A stretch of 64,000 nucleotides of DNA from Clostridium fallax. GTDB lineage: Bacteria > Bacillota > Clostridia > Clostridiales > Clostridiaceae. The stretch covers positions 9,571-73,570 of the forward strand of contig NZ_FQVM01000012.1 of the NCBI RefSeq assembly GCF_900129365.1. The letters run 5' to 3'. Position numbers and translations under genes: made by a program. Shown here piece by piece: positions 34,304-41,862 of the stretch (position 1 is its first letter; every line of letters starts with the position of its first letter). Below the pieces are notes generated by a model. The model did no database searches. It was not told where the DNA came from and saw nothing but the letters and a program-made list of their open reading frames with translations.

Positions 34304-35431
34304 TTAAGAATTAATAATTGAATTATAAGCATCAATTGTATAACAGGCAGTATTTTTCCAATTAAAATATGAAGAGTGTTGAATGCTTTTAAAAACTAAA
34401 TCTTTATATAAGTTTTTATCTTCTAAAAGTCTTTCTATATTATTTTTTAATTCATATATATTATTTGGATCTATTGTTACAGCACAATCACCAACAACTT
34501 CTGGAATAGAAGTTAAAGAGGAGGTTATAACGGGGGTGCCACAAGCCATAGCCTCTAAAGGCGGTAAACCAAATCCTTCATAAAATGAAGGATAAACAAA
34601 TATTTTTGCGGCGTTATAAAATATAGGCATATCTGAAAGAGGAATGAAACCGGGAAAAAGAACTTTATCAGAAACCTTTAATTCTTCTGTTCTTTTTTTG
34701 TATATTTCATATGAGATTCCATGAGAACCTAAAATAATTAAATTTAGGTTATGATTTTTATGTTTTTTTAATAAAAGTGAAAAGGATTCAATTAAGCCTA
34801 ATATATTTTTTCTAGGACTAAATCCACCAACATATAGTATAAAATCATTGGATATGCCGTATTTGGATTTTAAAGTTTTACGACAATCTTGTTTGTTTAA
34901 TGGTTTATATATATCTTCAGGCGCTAGGGGTGTTACGAAAATTTTATTTTCTGGAAAGTTAAATTCTTTTGATATATCATTTTTTGAAAATTGTGAAACT
35001 GTAATTATTCCATCACATTTTTCAATTATTTTTGGCATTTCCTCATTAAATATTTTTAAATACCTATTACTGCAAGTTTCAGGCATTCTAAGAGGGATTA
35101 TATCATGAAGAGTTATAGCTGATAAACAGTCTATATTTTCAGATAGTCCTACACCGTTTTGAGGAACATGATATAGTTCAACATTATTATTATTAAGTAT
35201 ATTTGGAACCTTTATTTTTTCCCAAAAATTAGATGAGGGATTTTCATTAGCTTTTGATAAAGAGAAATTTTTTTTAAAGTTAATATTTAATGAGGAAGTT
35301 TTAGGGGTAAAAATCATATAATCATTTAAAAAATCTAATTGGTTTAAATTGTTTAATAGTTGATAAGTATATGTGCCTATGCCGGTTCCTCTATATAATT
35401 CAGCAGCTCTTCCATCAATTGCAATATTCAT
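34304..35431 (-). CDS. Family 4 glycosyltransferase of the spore-surface island (copy 2)
   Basis: A 375-residue GT-B enzyme closely related to the copy at 30181: IAIDGRAAELYRGTGIGTYT at the start, DFILYVGGFSPRKNILGLIE in the middle and YEGFGLPPLEAMACGTPVIT at the donor site. GAAAGGATTTT before ATG is a moderate ribosome binding site. It is divergent to the next cotS-like gene, about 105 bases away, repeating the layout of the first unit. Likely builds or modifies a spore-surface glycan. Confidence 0.88.
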   Translation of the reverse strand: MNIAIDGRAAELYRGTGIGTYTYQLLNNLNQLDFLNDYMIFTPKTSSLNINFKKNFSLSKANENPSSNFWEKIKVPNILNNNNVELYHVPQNGVGLSENIDCLSAITLHDIIPLRMPETCSNRYLKIFNEEMPKIIEKCDGIITVSQFSKNDISKEFNFPENKIFVTPLAPEDIYKPLNKQDCRKTLKSKYGISNDFILYVGGFSPRKNILGLIESFSLLLKKHKNHNLNLIILGSHGISYEIYKKRTEELKVSDKVLFPGFIPLSDMPIFYNAAKIFVYPSFYEGFGLPPLEAMACGTPVITSSLTSIPEVVGDCAVTIDPNNIYELKNNIERLLEDKNLYKDLVFKSIQHSSYFNWKNTACYTIDAYNSIINS

Positions 35432-35536
35432 AATAAAATCCTTTCAAAATAAGTATATTTTATTATATTTACAATAGGTAAAAATTGTTAATATTTTAAG
35501 TGGCTTGTACATATAAATATATAGGAGGTGATTTCT

Positions 35537-36535
35537 ATGATGAGAGAATTTGAAATAGAAAGACAATTTAATATAAAGATTGAATCAATAAAACCTAATA
35601 AGGGAGTATATTGGATAAAGTGTAATAATGGAGAAAAGTGTTTGAAGAGACTAAATTATGGAGCTCAAAAATTACTTTTTGTTTATGGCGCTAAAGAACA
35701 TTTGATAAATAATGGATTTAAGAATTTAGATAGATTTGAATTAAATACTGATGGTGAACCTTATGCAATAGTTAATGAAGATTTATATACTTTATCTAAA
35801 TGGATAGATGGAAGAGAATGTGATTTTCATAACATAGAGGAAGTTAAAATAGCGTCAGAGGTTTTGGCTAAATTACATGAAGCTTCAAAGGGATATAATC
35901 CTCCAGAAAATAGTAAGCTTAAAAGCGATTTAGGAAGATGGCCTCATCTTATGGAGAAAAGAATAAAGGCTTTAGATAAAATGCGAGATATGATTAGAAA
36001 AAAATCTAATAAAAGTGATTTCGATTTAGCTTATATAAAATCTGTTGATTTTTATAAAGGATTAGGTAAAAAAGCTTTAGAAACACTAAATAGTTCATCA
36101 TATTTAGAAGTATGTGATATAACAGAAAATGATAAGAGTTTCTGTCATCATGATTTCACATATCATAACATAATTTTAAGTGATGAAGATGTTTATGTTA
36201 TAGATTTTGATTATTGCAAAAGGGAAATAAGATCTTATGATATTTCTAATTTTATGATTAAGGTTTTAAAAAGAGTGGATTGGAATTTAGAATATGCTAA
36301 GGCTATTATAGATTCTTACAATAATGTATCTAAACTAAGAGATGATGAATATAAGATAATTTTTGCATATTTATTATTTCCGCAAAGATACTGGAGGTTA
36401 GCTAATAGATATTATTATAATGAAGTAAATTGGGCTCAAGGAACTTTTGTTAAGAAGTTAGAGGGGATTATAGAGGAAAAAGATAATTATTTAGCATTTA
36501 TAGATGAGTTTAATAAAAAATATGTGGAAAAATAG
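35537..36535 (+). CDS. CotS-family spore coat kinase-like protein (4)
   Basis: A 332-residue CotS-type protein. The catalytic loop FCHHDFTYHNIIL and metal motif VIDFDYCK are intact, and GEKCLKRLNYGAQKLLFVYG is the N-lobe signature. The in-frame GTG at 35528 lies inside the GGAGGTG ribosome binding site, so the ATG at 35537 (or 35540) is chosen. Monocistronic, with its own terminator. A CATATAAAT string just upstream is one base off the sigma-K -10 pattern. Function as for the other copies. Confidence 0.85.
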   Translation: MMREFEIERQFNIKIESIKPNKGVYWIKCNNGEKCLKRLNYGAQKLLFVYGAKEHLINNGFKNLDRFELNTDGEPYAIVNEDLYTLSKWIDGRECDFHNIEEVKIASEVLAKLHEASKGYNPPENSKLKSDLGRWPHLMEKRIKALDKMRDMIRKKSNKSDFDLAYIKSVDFYKGLGKKALETLNSSSYLEVCDITENDKSFCHHDFTYHNIILSDEDVYVIDFDYCKREIRSYDISNFMIKVLKRVDWNLEYAKAIIDSYNNVSKLRDDEYKIIFAYLLFPQRYWRLANRYYYNEVNWAQGTFVKKLEGIIEEKDNYLAFIDEFNKKYVEK

Positions 36536-36546
36536 AAATTTTTAAT

Positions 36547-36599
36547 AAGGAGTTTACTCAAAATTTTTATGGATTTTGAGAACTCCTTAATTTTTTTTA
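36547..36599 (+). terminator. Terminator after the fourth cotS-like gene
   Basis: AAGGAGTT-TA-CTCAAAAT pairs with ATTTTGAGAACTCCTT (2-base bulge) and is followed by a long T-run. Confidence 0.88.
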
Positions 36600-36617
36600 A
36601 TTTTTTTAAAAAAATAC

Positions 36618-36646
36618 TTGATAACAAATAATAATTATTATATAAT
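36618..36646 (+). promoter_or_regulatory. Promoter of reverse rubrerythrin with PerR-type palindrome in the spacer
   Basis: TTGATA (36618-36623), 17 bases, TATAAT (36641-36646). Inside the spacer a perfect 14-base palindrome ATAATAATTATTAT (36628-36641) contains ATAATAATTAT, matching the ATAATNATTAT core of the PerR box TTATAATNATTATAA. A leader of about 110 bases follows, with a 6-bp AGGGAC/GTCCCT hairpin near its 5' end. Confidence 0.7.
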
Positions 36647-36762
36647 AATATATGTAATGAGGGACAAGTAATAAAGTCCCTTAAAAATATTACATAAAGT
36701 AAAATAAACATTTATTCAAAGAAAGATAAATTTAAAAGCAGAAATTTGAGGAGGGCTTAATT

Positions 36763-37308
36763 ATGAAAAAATTTGTTTGTTCAGTATGTGGTTATGTTTA
36801 TGAAGGAGAAAAAGCTCCAGAAAAGTGTCCAGTTTGTGGAGTAGGTAGCGAAAAGTTTATAGAGCAATCATCTGATTTAGTATGGGCTGATGAACATAGA
36901 ATCGGAGTTGCAAAAGATATAGATGAAAGAGTAATAGAAGGCTTAAGAGCTAACTTTATGGGAGAATGTACAGAAGTTGGAATGTATCTTGCAATGTCAA
37001 GACAAGCTGATAGAGAAGGATACCCAGAAGTAGCTGAAGCTTATAAGAGAATAGCTTTTGAAGAAGCAGAACATGCAGCTAAATTTGCTGAAATGTTAGG
37101 AGAAGTTGTAGATGCTGATACTAAAATTAATCTACAAAAGAGAGTAGATGCAGAATATGGTGCATGTAATGGTAAAAAAGAATTAGCAACACTTGCAAAA
37201 CAATTAAATTTAGATGCAATCCATGATACAGTTCATGAAATGTGTAAAGATGAAGCTAGACATGGAATGGCATTTAAAGGATTATTAAATAGATATTTCT
37301 CAAAATAA
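36763..37308 (+). CDS. Reverse rubrerythrin (rubredoxin-like domain first)
   Basis: A 181-residue peroxidase. Residues 1-35 are the rubredoxin-like iron site (C6, C9, C22, C25) and the rest is the four-helix diiron domain, with metal ligands in FMGECTEVGMYL, FEEAEHAAKF, DAEYGACNG and CKDEARHGMAF. Placing the rubredoxin domain first is the reverse rubrerythrin order known from Clostridium acetobutylicum, where these proteins reduce hydrogen peroxide with NADH-derived electrons and are repressed by PerR. The promoter here carries a PerR-type palindrome. Base composition is slightly richer and codon choice more regular than its neighbours, as expected for a highly expressed gene. Confidence 0.95.
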   Translation: MKKFVCSVCGYVYEGEKAPEKCPVCGVGSEKFIEQSSDLVWADEHRIGVAKDIDERVIEGLRANFMGECTEVGMYLAMSRQADREGYPEVAEAYKRIAFEEAEHAAKFAEMLGEVVDADTKINLQKRVDAEYGACNGKKELATLAKQLNLDAIHDTVHEMCKDEARHGMAFKGLLNRYFSK

Positions 37309-37344
37309 TAATTCATTTTAAATTTTACTTAAAAGTATAGAATA

Positions 37345-37385
37345 TAGGTATTTTAAAGGATTCTTTAAAATACCTATTTTTTTTA
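37345..37385 (+). terminator. Terminator of reverse rubrerythrin
   Basis: A 14-bp stem TAGGTATTTTAAAG (37345-37358) pairs with 37363-37376, followed by TTTTTTTT. Confidence 0.93.
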
Positions 37386-37433
37386 ACTATAATTTGTTAT
37401 TAGTATATATTTATAATTATATATATATCTTTA

Positions 37434-37460
37434 ACTTTTTAGAAAAAAAAACATATAATA
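37434..37460 (+). promoter_or_regulatory. Candidate sigma-K promoter of yabG
   Basis: AC (37434-37435), 16 bases, then CATATAATA (37452-37460): an exact match to AC-N16-CATANNNTA, about 31 bases before the start codon. yabG is a sigma-K gene in Bacillus subtilis, so the match is expected biology. Confidence 0.7.
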
Positions 37461-37491
37461 TATTGAATTACTTAATTTTAAGAGGGATAAG

Positions 37492-38358
37492 ATGAAAGTT
37501 GGAGACTTAGTTGTTAGAAAATCTTATGATAAAGATATAACTTTTAGAATAATTGATATTAGAGAAGAAGAAGATAATGTATATTATGTTTTGAAAGGTA
37601 TAAATATAAGAATAATAGCAGATTCAACAGTAGATGATTTAGAAGAAGTAGATGAAGGATTTAATGGTGCTAAGGATAAGATATTTAATGCAAGGGTTAA
37701 TGAGGCAATAAAAAAAGTAATGATAAGTAGAGAAGTGGGAAGATTAAAATACACCAAAGGACAAAAAATAATTGCAGATAAGGAATTGACATTTGGAAGA
37801 CCCGGAAAAATTCTTCATGTAGATGGAGATGCACAATATTTAGATGCATGTATAAAAACTTATAAACAAATGAATCTTAATGCAGTTGGTAAGGCTGTTG
37901 TAGAAAAGGAACAGCCTAATAAGATAGTAGATTTAGTAAAGGAAATAAAACCTGATATAGTAGTTTTAACAGGTCATGATGGTCTTTTAAAAAATGCTAG
38001 AGATTATTTAAATTTAAATAATTATAGAAATTCTAAATATTTTATAGAAGCAGTTAAAAATTTAAGAAATTATAATTCAAGTTATGATGAGCTTGTAATA
38101 TTTGCAGGGGCATGTCAGTCCTGTTATGAGAGCATATTAGATGCAGGAGCAAATTATGCAAGTTCTCCTAATAGAGTATTAATACATTGTTTAGATCCTG
38201 TTTTTGTTTGTGAGAAGGTAGCTTATACAACAATAGATAAGTTAGTTTCTATAACTGAGGTTATAGAAAACACTATAACTGGAATAAAGGGAATAGGAGG
38301 ACTTCAAACTAGAGGAAAATATAGAGAAGGGTATCCTAAATCGCCTTATGTAACTTAA
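37492..38358 (+). CDS. yabG: Sporulation-specific protease YabG
   Basis: A 288-residue protein matching YabG over its length: an N-terminal SH3-like beta part (VGDLVVRKSYDKDITFRIID), then GRPGKILHVDGDAQYLDAC, VVLTGHDGLLK, IFAGACQSCYESILDAGANYASSPNR and ITGIKGIGGLQTRGKYREGYP. The Cys in GACQSC and the His in TGHDG are candidate catalytic residues. YabG cleaves spore coat and cortex-related proteins late in sporulation, including SpoIVA and, in Clostridioides difficile, SipL and pre-pro-CspA; a sipL gene lies 1 kb downstream. GAGGGAT precedes ATG. Confidence 0.96.
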   Translation: MKVGDLVVRKSYDKDITFRIIDIREEEDNVYYVLKGINIRIIADSTVDDLEEVDEGFNGAKDKIFNARVNEAIKKVMISREVGRLKYTKGQKIIADKELTFGRPGKILHVDGDAQYLDACIKTYKQMNLNAVGKAVVEKEQPNKIVDLVKEIKPDIVVLTGHDGLLKNARDYLNLNNYRNSKYFIEAVKNLRNYNSSYDELVIFAGACQSCYESILDAGANYASSPNRVLIHCLDPVFVCEKVAYTTIDKLVSITEVIENTITGIKGIGGLQTRGKYREGYPKSPYVT

Positions 38359-38399
38359 AATAATGTATTTATAAGATTTCTGATAAGTTTACAAAAGTT

Positions 38400-38456
38400 A
38401 AGTTAAAAAGGTATAAAATTTAGACATTTTTTCTAAATTTTATACCTTTTTAACTT
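38400..38456 (+). terminator. 25-bp hairpin terminator after yabG
   Basis: A perfect 25-bp stem pairs 38400-38424 with 38432-38456 around a 7-base loop, the longest perfect hairpin I see in the window; the tail ATTTTTTAG is T-rich. Confidence 0.85.
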
Positions 38457-38500
38457 ATTTTTTAGAAATTAAAATAAGTTAATTTAAATATTAAAGAAAG

Positions 38501-38544
38501 ATTTATAATATAAATTTATAAAAAGATAAATTTATATTATAAAT
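38501..38544. repeat. 18-bp perfect inverted repeat, A/T only
   Basis: ATTTATAATATAAATTTA (38501-38518) is exactly complementary to 38527-38544 across an 8-base spacer. No T-run follows. The short string AAAAAGATAAATTT occurs twice here (about 38520 and 38552). It may be a cruciform-prone spacer, or the operator of an A/T-binding protein. Confidence 0.6.
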
Positions 38545-38643
38545 AATAAATAAAAAGATAAATTTTATATGCATAAATATATTTTTATTGAGAAAAATAA
38601 AATAGAAGTATTATGTTAACAAAAAATTAATACAAACTTAACA

Positions 38644-38673
38644 TTGACAAAATATAGTTAGAAGTGATAAAAT
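38644..38673 (+). promoter_or_regulatory. Upstream promoter of veg
   Basis: TTGACA (38644-38649), 18 bases, TAAAAT (38668-38673): a good vegetative promoter, 40 bases upstream of a second one. Confidence 0.7.
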
Positions 38674-38683
38674 AATAAGTTAT

Positions 38684-38712
38684 TTGACAAAACCGACAAT
38701 TGATTATATAAT
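38684..38712 (+). promoter_or_regulatory. Main consensus promoter of veg
   Basis: TTGACA (38684-38689), exactly 17 bases, TATAAT (38707-38712): both boxes are perfect, the strongest vegetative promoter in the window and in keeping with the strong veg promoter of Bacillus. Confidence 0.9.
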
Positions 38713-38737
38713 TATAATTGGAAAGAGGGTGTTTCAA

Positions 38738-38974
38738 ATGGAGAAAATGAAAACTTTAACCACCATAAAGAGAGACATAGAAAGCCATTTAGGACAAAAG
38801 GTTACTCTTAAAGCTAATGGTGGTAGAAGAAAGGTGCTAGTTAACAATGGAGTATTAGAGAGTGTTTACCCAAGTATTTTTGTTGTTAGACTAGAAACTG
38901 ACACCCAAAGGACTGTGACATATAGTTATTCAGATGTATTAACAAAAACTGTACAATTAGATTTTATCGGATAA
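38738..38974 (+). CDS. veg: Veg protein
   Basis: A 78-residue basic beta protein with the full Veg pattern: LTTIKRDIESHLGQKVTLKA, NGGRRKVLVNNGVLESVYPS and TVTYSYSDVLTKTVQL. ATG at 38738 follows AAGAGGGTG. The reading frame stays open up to the -35 box of the promoter, but an upstream start would precede transcription, so the short form is right. Veg is abundant in Firmicutes and affects biofilm-matrix gene expression in Bacillus subtilis; its molecular action is not well defined. Two tandem promoters precede it and a strong terminator follows. Confidence 0.95.
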   Translation: MEKMKTLTTIKRDIESHLGQKVTLKANGGRRKVLVNNGVLESVYPSIFVVRLETDTQRTVTYSYSDVLTKTVQLDFIG

Positions 38975-38975
38975 A

Positions 38976-39018
38976 TAAAAAGAATGGATATTTAAAATAT
39001 CCATTCTTTTTATATTTT
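38976..39018 (+). terminator. Terminator of veg
   Basis: A 16-bp perfect stem TAAAAAGAATGGATAT (38976-38991) pairs with 38997-39012 and is followed by TATTTTTATAT. Confidence 0.92.
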
Positions 39019-39023
39019 TATAT

Positions 39024-39110
39024 AAAAAAAGAAAGATGGTGGGTTTCCATCTTTCAACTATGGTATAAAAGGGTATTGAGAATTTATGAGAGGTTATATG
39101 GTCAATAACC
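39024..39110 (-). ncRNA. Candidate small RNA convergent to veg
   Basis: On the minus strand a near-consensus promoter at 39145-39117 is followed by a span of about 87 bases without a credible gene, ending in a textbook terminator: the 9-bp stem GAAAGATGG / CCATCTTTC (39055-39031) with the loop AAACCCA and then TTTTTTT (39030-39024). A small 5' hairpin, GGTTAT / ATAACC, also forms. A complete promoter and terminator without an open frame between them is the signature of a small RNA. No known family is recognised. The C-rich loop might pair with G-rich ribosome binding sites; that is speculation. Confidence 0.6.
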
Positions 39111-39116
39111 AATATT

Positions 39117-39145
39117 ATAATACGACAAATTTTAATAAGTGTCAA
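39117..39145 (-). promoter_or_regulatory. Promoter of the candidate small RNA
   Basis: On the minus strand TTGACA (39145-39140), 17 bases and TATTAT (39122-39117) form a near-perfect vegetative promoter pointing toward veg. Confidence 0.75.
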
Positions 39146-39308
39146 CAGTTTTTTTCAAAAAAAGATATTTAATTTTAATAATATAAAAAAATAAATGAGT
39201 ATTTTCGACAATGATTAGTTTTAAAAATTAATATTTTAAATATGTAATCATATTTTTAGTAATTGTCCTATATAAATATTAGTAGATATATGTATAGGAG
39301 GGATAGGC

Positions 39309-40874
39309 TTGGCAGATATAGATGTGTTAAAAGAAACCATTGAATATGAACAATTGTTTGAACAAATTGAAAATAATCCTGTTATAAGAGGGGAATATTT
39401 AATTCCAGATACTCATCCAGATGTAGTAGAAATCTTAAATGTTCAAGGAAAAGTTATACCGACTCATAAAGAGGTTCAACAAGATAGAATTTTAGTAGAG
39501 GGAAAAGTTGACTATAATATAATTTATTTAGCAAGAGAAGAGGAAGGATTAGGAGTTCATTGTGTAGGGTGGAATGATAAATTTACTAACTATATTGACT
39601 TAGTTGGGGCAGAACATAGAATGATATGCGATGCTGAATGTGAAATTGAACATATTAATTCAAATATAATAAATGAAAGAAAGATAGGTATAGAGATTAT
39701 TCCAAGTATTAAATGTGATATTTATAAGGCAGAAGAATTTGAATATGTAAAGGAAATAGAAGGCTCTGCTGATATTGAGATGAGAAAAAAGACAGAGGTT
39801 TTTGATAAAGTTATTTATAAAAAAAATATTGAGATGTCTGGAAAATGCAAAATGCAAGTTCCTATGGATAAACCTCAAATTGGAAGTATCCTTAAATGCA
39901 TGATGACACCTCATAATAAAGAAGTTAAGATTATAGATGGAAAAGTAAACATATCTTGTTATTGTAAAATAGAAATAGTATATAGGGCTTCAGATTCAAG
40001 AGATATATTGTCTTTAGAGGAGGATATATATTTAACACAAGAAGAAGAATTGTTATCTCCGGAGCTAGATGTTATTCCTATAATAAATTTTAGGGAAAAT
40101 GAAGTTAATTATGCTTTAGATAAGGATGACTTAGGAGAAGATAGAATAATAGATATAGAGTCCGTTATAGAAGGAGACTTAAAGGTAATTTCTAAAGAAC
40201 ATATAGAACTTATAGAAGATGCTTATTCTCCAACAAGATTATTAGAATTAAAAAAGGATAGCAAAAATATAAGTCTTTTGATTGGTGAGGGTAATAGTGA
40301 AAGTATTGCAAAAGATAATCTTTCTATTCCTCCAGAAGAAGGATCTATAGTTCAAATAGTTAGTGTAAGTGGCAACTTATTATCACTAGATAAGAAAATA
40401 GAAAGAGGAAAAGTTATCCTTAATGGCATGGTTAGGGTTAATGTTATTTATAAAACAACAGATGAAGAAAAAGGTATAGGTACAGTTGAGGGAGAAATAC
40501 CTTTTAGTAATACTATTGATATTAAAGAAGCTAATATAGGTATGAAGTATACTTTAAAGGCTTGGATTGAGACAATGGAAGCCAATATAGAGGCTAATAC
40601 AATTGCAATTAAAGCAATTATTGCGGCAAAGGCTAGAATATTTGATATGGCTAAAAAATCTTGTGTTACCTTTGTAGAGGAAAAGGAGGGAGAATCTCCT
40701 ACTAAAAATGCATCTTTAACTATATATATAGTACAAAAAGGAGATACTTTATGGAATTTAGCTAAGAAATATAATACGACGGTAGAAGATTTAGTTAATA
40801 TAAATAATATAGATAACCCTGATGTTATAGAGGCTGGGGAAAAATTAATAATACCAGGTAGAGCTATATTGTAA
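39309..40874 (+). CDS. sipL: SipL, SpoIVA-interacting spore coat morphogenetic protein (SPOCS and LysM domains)
   Basis: A 521-residue cytosolic protein. It contains repeated SPOCS (DUF3794) domains: an N-terminal copy around NPVIRGEYLIPDTHPDVVEI, a second around GSADIEMRKKTEVFDKVIYK and a third around residues 340-455. Residues about 472-518 form a C-terminal LysM domain (YIVQKGDTLWNLAKKYNTTV). This layout is that of clostridial SipL, whose LysM domain binds SpoIVA during coat assembly. TTG at 39309 follows AGGAGGGA. Upstream, TCATATT (39248-39254) with TATATAAA 14 bases later is a weak sigma-E-like promoter. The neighbour yabG encodes the protease that cleaves this protein. Confidence 0.93.
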   Translation: MADIDVLKETIEYEQLFEQIENNPVIRGEYLIPDTHPDVVEILNVQGKVIPTHKEVQQDRILVEGKVDYNIIYLAREEEGLGVHCVGWNDKFTNYIDLVGAEHRMICDAECEIEHINSNIINERKIGIEIIPSIKCDIYKAEEFEYVKEIEGSADIEMRKKTEVFDKVIYKKNIEMSGKCKMQVPMDKPQIGSILKCMMTPHNKEVKIIDGKVNISCYCKIEIVYRASDSRDILSLEEDIYLTQEEELLSPELDVIPIINFRENEVNYALDKDDLGEDRIIDIESVIEGDLKVISKEHIELIEDAYSPTRLLELKKDSKNISLLIGEGNSESIAKDNLSIPPEEGSIVQIVSVSGNLLSLDKKIERGKVILNGMVRVNVIYKTTDEEKGIGTVEGEIPFSNTIDIKEANIGMKYTLKAWIETMEANIEANTIAIKAIIAAKARIFDMAKKSCVTFVEEKEGESPTKNASLTIYIVQKGDTLWNLAKKYNTTVEDLVNINNIDNPDVIEAGEKLIIPGRAIL

Positions 40875-40901
40875 GGCAAAAAAATATAAAATTATAAATA
40901 T

Positions 40902-40957
40902 AAAGCTTAATCTTATAGAAAGAAAATATATTTTTTTCTTAGGATTAAGCTTTTTTT
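40902..40957 (+). terminator. Terminator of sipL
   Basis: AAAGCTTAATCTTA pairs with TAGGATTAAGCTTT (one G-U) and is followed by TTTTTATTTT. Confidence 0.88.
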
Positions 40958-41046
40958 ATTTTAAATTATATTCCTGTGGAAAAGTTTGTGAATAATAATA
41001 TCATTTATGGATAAAATAGAAAATGCATGATTAGAGGTGATTAATT

Positions 41047-41862
41047 TTGGAAACTAAAGCAGAGGGAAATTTAATAATAATAGGTGGTGCAGAAGATAAA
41101 GAAAAAGATAAAGAAATTTTAAAATTTATATGCTCTAAGTTTAATAAAGAAAAGGGACTTTTTTTAATTGCTACAATAGCTACTGAATTACCTAAAGAAG
41201 TAGGAGAAAGTTATAGAAAGATCTTTTCAGAACTAGGGGTAAAGAATATAAAAATATTAGATGTTTTAAATAGAGATGAGGGATCCTTAGAAGAAAATAT
41301 AAAAATGGTAAAAGAAGCTTCAATAATATTTTTTACCGGAGGCGATCAATTAAGGATAACAAGTATTTTAGGTGGAACTCCTTTAGGAGAAGAAATAATT
41401 AATGTTTGTGAAAAGGGATGTTACTTTGTTGGAACATCAGCAGGTGCATCTGTCATGAGCGATACTATGATAGTAAATGGGCCAGATGATGAATCTCCTA
41501 GGAAGTGCACCTTAAAGATGGCACCTGGTCTAGGTATGATAAAAAATGTTATTATAGACCAACATTTTTCTCAAAGAGGAAGAATAGGAAGATTACTTGC
41601 AGGTATAGCTCAAAATCCTCAGGTATTAGGAATTGGAATAGATGAAGATACTGCAATAGTTGTTAATAAACAGGGGTTTGTTCAAGTTATAGGAAATGGA
41701 GCTGTTTATATATTAGATGGTACTTGTATAAACTATACTAATGTTTCTGAGCAATATCAAGAAAACATATTAAGTATACATAATGTAAAACTTCATGTAT
41801 TAACAAATGGAGATAAATTTGATTTGCTAAAAAAGAGACCTTTTAAGGAGGAAAGATTATAA
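41047..41862 (+). CDS. cphB: Cyanophycinase CphB
   Basis: A 271-residue serine peptidase of the cyanophycinase family (S51 type). GGAEDKEKDKEIL and TGGDQLRITSIL are the N-terminal signatures, GTSAGASVMSDTMI holds the catalytic serine and IDQHFSQRGRIGRLL follows with the family histidine. TTG at 41047 follows GAGGTGAT. Its stop touches the cphA start. CphB breaks the cyanophycin polymer (poly-aspartate with arginine side chains) into beta-Asp-Arg dipeptides. In Clostridium perfringens cyanophycin proteins have been linked to spore assembly, which fits the yabG-sipL neighbourhood. Confidence 0.95.
   Translation: METKAEGNLIIIGGAEDKEKDKEILKFICSKFNKEKGLFLIATIATELPKEVGESYRKIFSELGVKNIKILDVLNRDEGSLEENIKMVKEASIIFFTGGDQLRITSILGGTPLGEEIINVCEKGCYFVGTSAGASVMSDTMIVNGPDDESPRKCTLKMAPGLGMIKNVIIDQHFSQRGRIGRLLAGIAQNPQVLGIGIDEDTAIVVNKQGFVQVIGNGAVYILDGTCINYTNVSEQYQENILSIHNVKLHVLTNGDKFDLLKKRPFKEERL

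Noticed and set aside
38684..38737. An 18-codon N-terminal extension of veg
   Set aside because: The extension starts in the -35 box of a perfect promoter and would precede the transcript; the ribosome binding site is directly before ATG at 38738.
38957..39145. A 62-codon frame on the minus strand over the candidate small RNA
   Set aside because: Its start lies in the -35 box of the minus-strand promoter, there is no ribosome binding site, and it runs through two terminator hairpins.
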